Positions 61,383-64,000 of a stretch of DNA of 64,000 nucleotides are shown here, one piece after another. The notes beneath the pieces are model-generated. The model was not told the origin of the DNA. It saw only the letters and a program-made list of their open reading frames with translations, and ran no database searches. The DNA lies in the NCBI GenBank assembly GCA_001038565.1, contig LFJO01000005.1:1052222-1116221 (forward strand), written 5' to 3'. This DNA is from Alkalihalobacillus pseudalcaliphilus (lineage in GTDB: Bacteria > Bacillota > Bacilli > Bacillales > Bacillaceae_D). A program made the position numbers and the translations under genes. Every line of letters begins with the position of its first letter. Positions within the stretch are counted from its first letter, which is position 1.

Positions 61383-61403
61383 ATTATGGTACGTGAAATT
61401 TTA
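61383..61403 (+). repeat. 21-bp direct repeat, left copy
   Basis: ATTATGGTACGTGAAATTTT and one more base; about 17 of 21 positions agree with the copy at 61923-61943. They lie just outside both ends of the LacI fragment. Confidence 0.55.
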
Positions 61404-61407
61404 TTTT

Positions 61408-61916
61408 TTATTCCATGGTTTTAACACTTTGGCGAAGAATGAGTTCTGTACCAACAAATATCATCTTTGATACTTTACGTCCATCAAACCTCTCCATTAT
61501 GTATCCACAGCCGTTTCACCGATAATCTCGGTATATACTTTAATAGAGCTCAACGCTGGAAATACATACTTAGAAACCGACATATCATTGAGACCAATAA
61601 TACTTACGCGCTCTGGTACGTCAATATTCGCTTCGTGTAATGCTCGTAGGCAGCCAATGGCCATGACATCACTGCTTGCAAAAAAAGCGGTTGGTAGATT
61701 TTCTTCGAGCGTTTCTATCGCCTTTTTCATAAGCTGATAACCGTCTTCAACTGAAAACTGACCAATAAAAACATGTTGCTGCTTGTAGTCGCCTACTTCT
61801 TGTATATAACGGATAAACGTTGTCTCACGTAAATCGATCATTTCATTTTCTGCACCCTTTAACCATTCACGGCCACAAATAAAACCAATCTCTTGGTTTA
61901 CGATATATTTTTTTGA
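61408..61916 (-). pseudogene. LacI/GalR-family regulator fragment
   Basis: Reads NQEIGFICGREWLKGAENEM, TTFIRYIQEVGDYKQQHVF, PTAFFASSDVMAIGCLRALH and RVSIIGLNDMSVSKYVFPAL, the effector-binding domain of LacI-type regulators of the EbgR/MsmR kind. A frameshift near 61500 separates the C-terminal end MERFDGRKVSKMIFVGTELI. The N-terminal HTH is missing; an in-frame TAA lies at 61917-61919. Decayed regulator with no sugar genes nearby. Confidence 0.75.
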
Positions 61917-61922
61917 TTAATC

Positions 61923-61943
61923 ATTACGGTACGCGAAATTATA
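61923..61943 (+). repeat. 21-bp direct repeat, right copy
   Basis: ATTACGGTACGCGAAATTAT and one more base; partner of 61383-61403. Confidence 0.55.
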
Positions 61944-61988
61944 ATTGAATCATTTCTTCTTATTATTTAATATAATCGCACAGACTAA

Positions 61989-62024
61989 AAAGGCTTAGTA
62001 GATTCTCTGCTACTAAGCCCCTTA
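61989..62024 (-). terminator. Terminator of the aminotransferase gene
   Basis: On the minus strand GGCTTAGTAG...CTACTAAGCC followed by TTTTTA. Confidence 0.85.
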
Positions 62025-62043
62025 CCTTCATATTATCGTTCTA

Positions 62044-63333
62044 TTATGCTGCTAGTGACTTTCTAATTGAAACAATTTCTACACATACGCAGAAAATCTC
62101 AATAGCCAATTCTAATTCGTCTAGGCTTGGGAATGTTGGAGCGATTCGAATATTACGATCGTATGGGTCTTGACCGTAAGGATAGGTTGCTCCTGCACCC
62201 GTTAGTGTAACACCAGCTTCTTTTGCTAATAAAACTACCTCTTTTGCACATCCATCCAAAGTATCTAAACTAATAAAGTAACCACCTGAAGGTTGAAGCC
62301 ATTTGGCAATCTCTTTTCCACCCAAAAACTTTTCAAATAACTCAATCGTTTTATCAAATTTTGGACGAATAATTTCCGCATGCTTTTTCATGTGCTCTTG
62401 TAACGAACCTTCTTCCTCAAAAAATCTTACATGACGAAGCTGGTTGATTTTATCCGATCCAATGGTTTGAATGCCTAATTGATTTTTAGTTCGGGTTGCA
62501 TTTTCTGGGCTTGCTGCCATTGCTGCAACTCCTGCACCAGGAAACGTCACTTTAGAGGTTGAAGCAAATATAAAAACACGGTTTTCGTTACCGGCATTTT
62601 CGCATGCATCATAAATATTGACTAGCTCATCATGTTGCTCCGTTAAATGATGAATCGCATACGCATTATCCCAAAAAATACGAAAATCCTTTGCACTTGT
62701 TTCCATCTCAGCTAAACGCCTTACTACTTCGGCTGAGTAAGTGTTGCCAATTGGATTACTATATTTAGGTACGCACCAAATACCTTTAATTGTTGGGTCT
62801 TCTTTCACTAAATTTTCAATCGTATCCATATCTGGACCGTCTTCAAAAATATCCACTGTAATCATTTCAATACCAAATAATTCACAGATAGCAAAATGGC
62901 GATCATAACCAGGACTTGGACAAATGAACTTAATTTTTTCATATTGACTCCATGGCTTAGGACTATTCACAACACCAAAAAGCATCGCTCTGGCAATCGT
63001 GTCGTGCATCATCGTCAGACTAGAATTTCCTCCGACAATTACTTCTGCAGGTTTTACCCCTAAAATCGGAGCAAATAATTCTTTCGCTTCTGCTAACCCG
63101 TCTAATACGCCATAATTTCGAATATCAACACCTGAGTTCGTTTTGTAAACGTCATCAGATGTAACAAGATCTAACATCTTTTTAGTTAAATCTAGTTGTT
63201 CAGGACAAGGTTTTCCTCTAGACATATCGAGTGCTAGTCCCTTTTCTTTAAATTGATCATATTTCTTTTCAAGTTGTTGTAATTGTTCTTCTAGTTCTTG
63301 TTGACTGAGGTCACTTAATACCGTCAATTCCAT
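62044..63333 (-). CDS. PLP-dependent aminotransferase, fold type I (aspartate aminotransferase-like)
   Basis: 429 residues. PLP-binding Lys in ASTSKVTFPG, Asn in VPKYSNPIGN, Tyr/Asp in IFWDNAYAIHH and a substrate-binding Arg in RNIRIAPTFPS. The pattern (LALDMSRGKP at the start, IRNYGVLDGLAEAKELFA) belongs to the class of large aspartate aminotransferases described in actinobacteria and bacilli (DUF/PF12897-type), distinct from the standard AspB. A GAGAAGGAG site precedes the ATG. Probably active; substrate assignment uncertain. Confidence 0.85.
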   Translation of the reverse strand: MELTVLSDLSQQELEEQLQQLEKKYDQFKEKGLALDMSRGKPCPEQLDLTKKMLDLVTSDDVYKTNSGVDIRNYGVLDGLAEAKELFAPILGVKPAEVIVGGNSSLTMMHDTIARAMLFGVVNSPKPWSQYEKIKFICPSPGYDRHFAICELFGIEMITVDIFEDGPDMDTIENLVKEDPTIKGIWCVPKYSNPIGNTYSAEVVRRLAEMETSAKDFRIFWDNAYAIHHLTEQHDELVNIYDACENAGNENRVFIFASTSKVTFPGAGVAAMAASPENATRTKNQLGIQTIGSDKINQLRHVRFFEEEGSLQEHMKKHAEIIRPKFDKTIELFEKFLGGKEIAKWLQPSGGYFISLDTLDGCAKEVVLLAKEAGVTLTGAGATYPYGQDPYDRNIRIAPTFPSLDELELAIEIFCVCVEIVSIRKSLAA

Positions 63334-63702
63334 CTTCTCCTTCTCAAATACCTTGAAATGAGTCTCTCGTTACTTATTCTAAAATAAATTGATGAAAGAT
63401 GCTAGGATGAACATGTATTATTTTTATATTGATTAGAATAATGGTGTCTGAAGAGTATGCTCTCCTGCCTTTTGCTTCGCTTGTAGTATACCTTATGTGT
63501 AATGGTACGAGTTGGTCATTGCGGTTTATGATTTTCACGTCCAATTTTAATTTCACGGGCTGTATAATGCCGACAAATAAGAAAAACCTATGGCATCCAG
63601 TTTCAATGTCACAGGTTTTGGTTAAAAGTATCAAATCAAATTTAATTAACTTTAGAGACAGTTACACGTCTATACAATTAAGAATTACTTGTTCGTTTTC
63701 AT
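63334..63702. other. Intergenic, no gene supported
   Basis: About 370 bp. Open frames exist on both strands (63374-63634 minus, 63429-63710 plus) but neither has a ribosome site, known motif or coding-like composition that I can support. Confidence 0.5.
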
Positions 63703-63951
63703 TTAAGTAATACTGTCTTCTAATTCCTCTACTAGTTCTTTTAATGTTGCTTTGATATTAAACACATAAACGGAATCCGATTGATTGAGATACCATTGCA
63801 ACCGTTCAAGCTCCAAATCTATTTCTGCTTCGACTACTTGCCGCTCGCGTTTTATTTTTTTCTTTAATGCATGTTTGGCTACGTCTTTTGTAGTCTTTTT
63901 TAAGGCTTTTTCTACTGTTGTGCTTTTGACATCTACATCAATTAATTCCAT
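63703..63951 (-). CDS. Small charged coiled-coil protein, unknown
   Basis: 82 residues: basic N-terminal half (KALKKTTKDVAKHALKKKIK) and acidic helical C-terminal half (EAEIDLELERLQWYL). No membrane segment. Directly before its ATG lies CGAACAGGTTCG (minus strand), a 12-bp symmetrical sequence with LexA-like arms but a two-base rather than four-base centre. Family not recognised. Confidence 0.5.
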   Translation of the reverse strand: MELIDVDVKSTTVEKALKKTTKDVAKHALKKKIKRERQVVEAEIDLELERLQWYLNQSDSVYVFNIKATLKELVEELEDSIT

Positions 63952-64000
63952 CGAACCTGTTCGTTTAATAAAAGTTAATTTATTATTAACTTCTTTATTA

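Noticed and set aside
63374..63710. Open frames on both strands between the aminotransferase and the last gene
   Set aside because: No ribosome sites, no domain, and they overlap each other; not supported as genes.
63955..63966. LexA box CGAACCTGTTCG before the last gene
   Set aside because: Arms fit but the centre is two bases instead of the required four.

Overview
The window is low-GC DNA from a spore-forming Firmicute of the family Bacillaceae. The markers are CotD-type spore coat, YtvI, SpoIIP, GpsB, a type B RNase P RNA, ParC/ParE as parE-parC, and gene runs that match Bacillus subtilis (yneT-parE-parC; ypsC, rnpB, gpsB, ypsA, cotD, yprB, yprA). It spans the replication terminus. A dif site 26/28 identical to the B. 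subtilis sequence (from memory) lies at 19411-19438. Genes left of it run mostly on the + strand and genes right of it mostly on the - strand, so both arms are transcribed toward dif. Two single-protein (XerS-like) tyrosine recombinase genes lie near it.

Layout. (1) 1-17.85 kb is an accessory copper and stress island. It begins after the end of a LysR-type gene with a Tn3-family resolvase that has lost its transposase, and ends at a 38-bp Tn1546-type inverted repeat (17817-17854). It holds csoR, copZ and copA with three CsoR operators, two related His-rich two-lobed proteins (one membrane-anchored, one cytosolic), a short siroheme/4Fe-4S reductase-like protein, a glutaredoxin, a MATE pump, a YdhK lipoprotein, a two-component system with a BNR-type lipoprotein, a Csp-type copper-storage protein, a sigma-factor relic with a deviant signal-peptidase-like protein, and decayed DNA. 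(2) 17.85-31.2 kb is the terminus core: a XerS-like gene, a six-copy 19-bp repeat array, dif, ytvI, parC/parE, yneT, an SDR gene, a second XerS-like gene, a GNAT gene and a second ydhK under a CsoR-like box. (3) 31.4-51.8 kb is backbone with decay: an ECF sigma factor overlapping a SpoIIP-domain membrane protein, ypwA, yneR, cueP, several lipoproteins, a radical-SAM fragment, ypsC, a broken S8 protease, a TrpXYZ-like ABC operon, rnpB, gpsB, ypsA, cotD, yprB, yprA and a VOC gene. (4) 51910-60595 is a complete Tn3-family transposon with a TATAT target duplication. It carries tnpA, tnpR, res and decayed spore-germination cargo (amidase pseudogene, truncated gerA, intact gerC), and has a second internal right end. 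(5) 60.6-64 kb has pseudogenes of an APH-type kinase and a LacI-type regulator, an aminotransferase and a small coiled-coil protein.

How the parts work together. The left island is a copper defence unit: CsoR senses Cu(I), CopZ carries it, CopA exports it, and the exported His/Met-rich proteins and Csp probably buffer it. Backbone cueP and ydhK add extracytoplasmic copper or metal handling, and the CsoR-like box before the backbone ydhK suggests it joins the same regulon. Two related Tn3-family right ends (17.8 and 60.6 kb) and two closely related resolvases point to repeated colonisation of the terminus by one transposon lineage.

Limits. Family names come from motifs and remembered homologues, without database searches. 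Where a ribosome binding site indicated a better start than the longest open frame, the shorter start was used.
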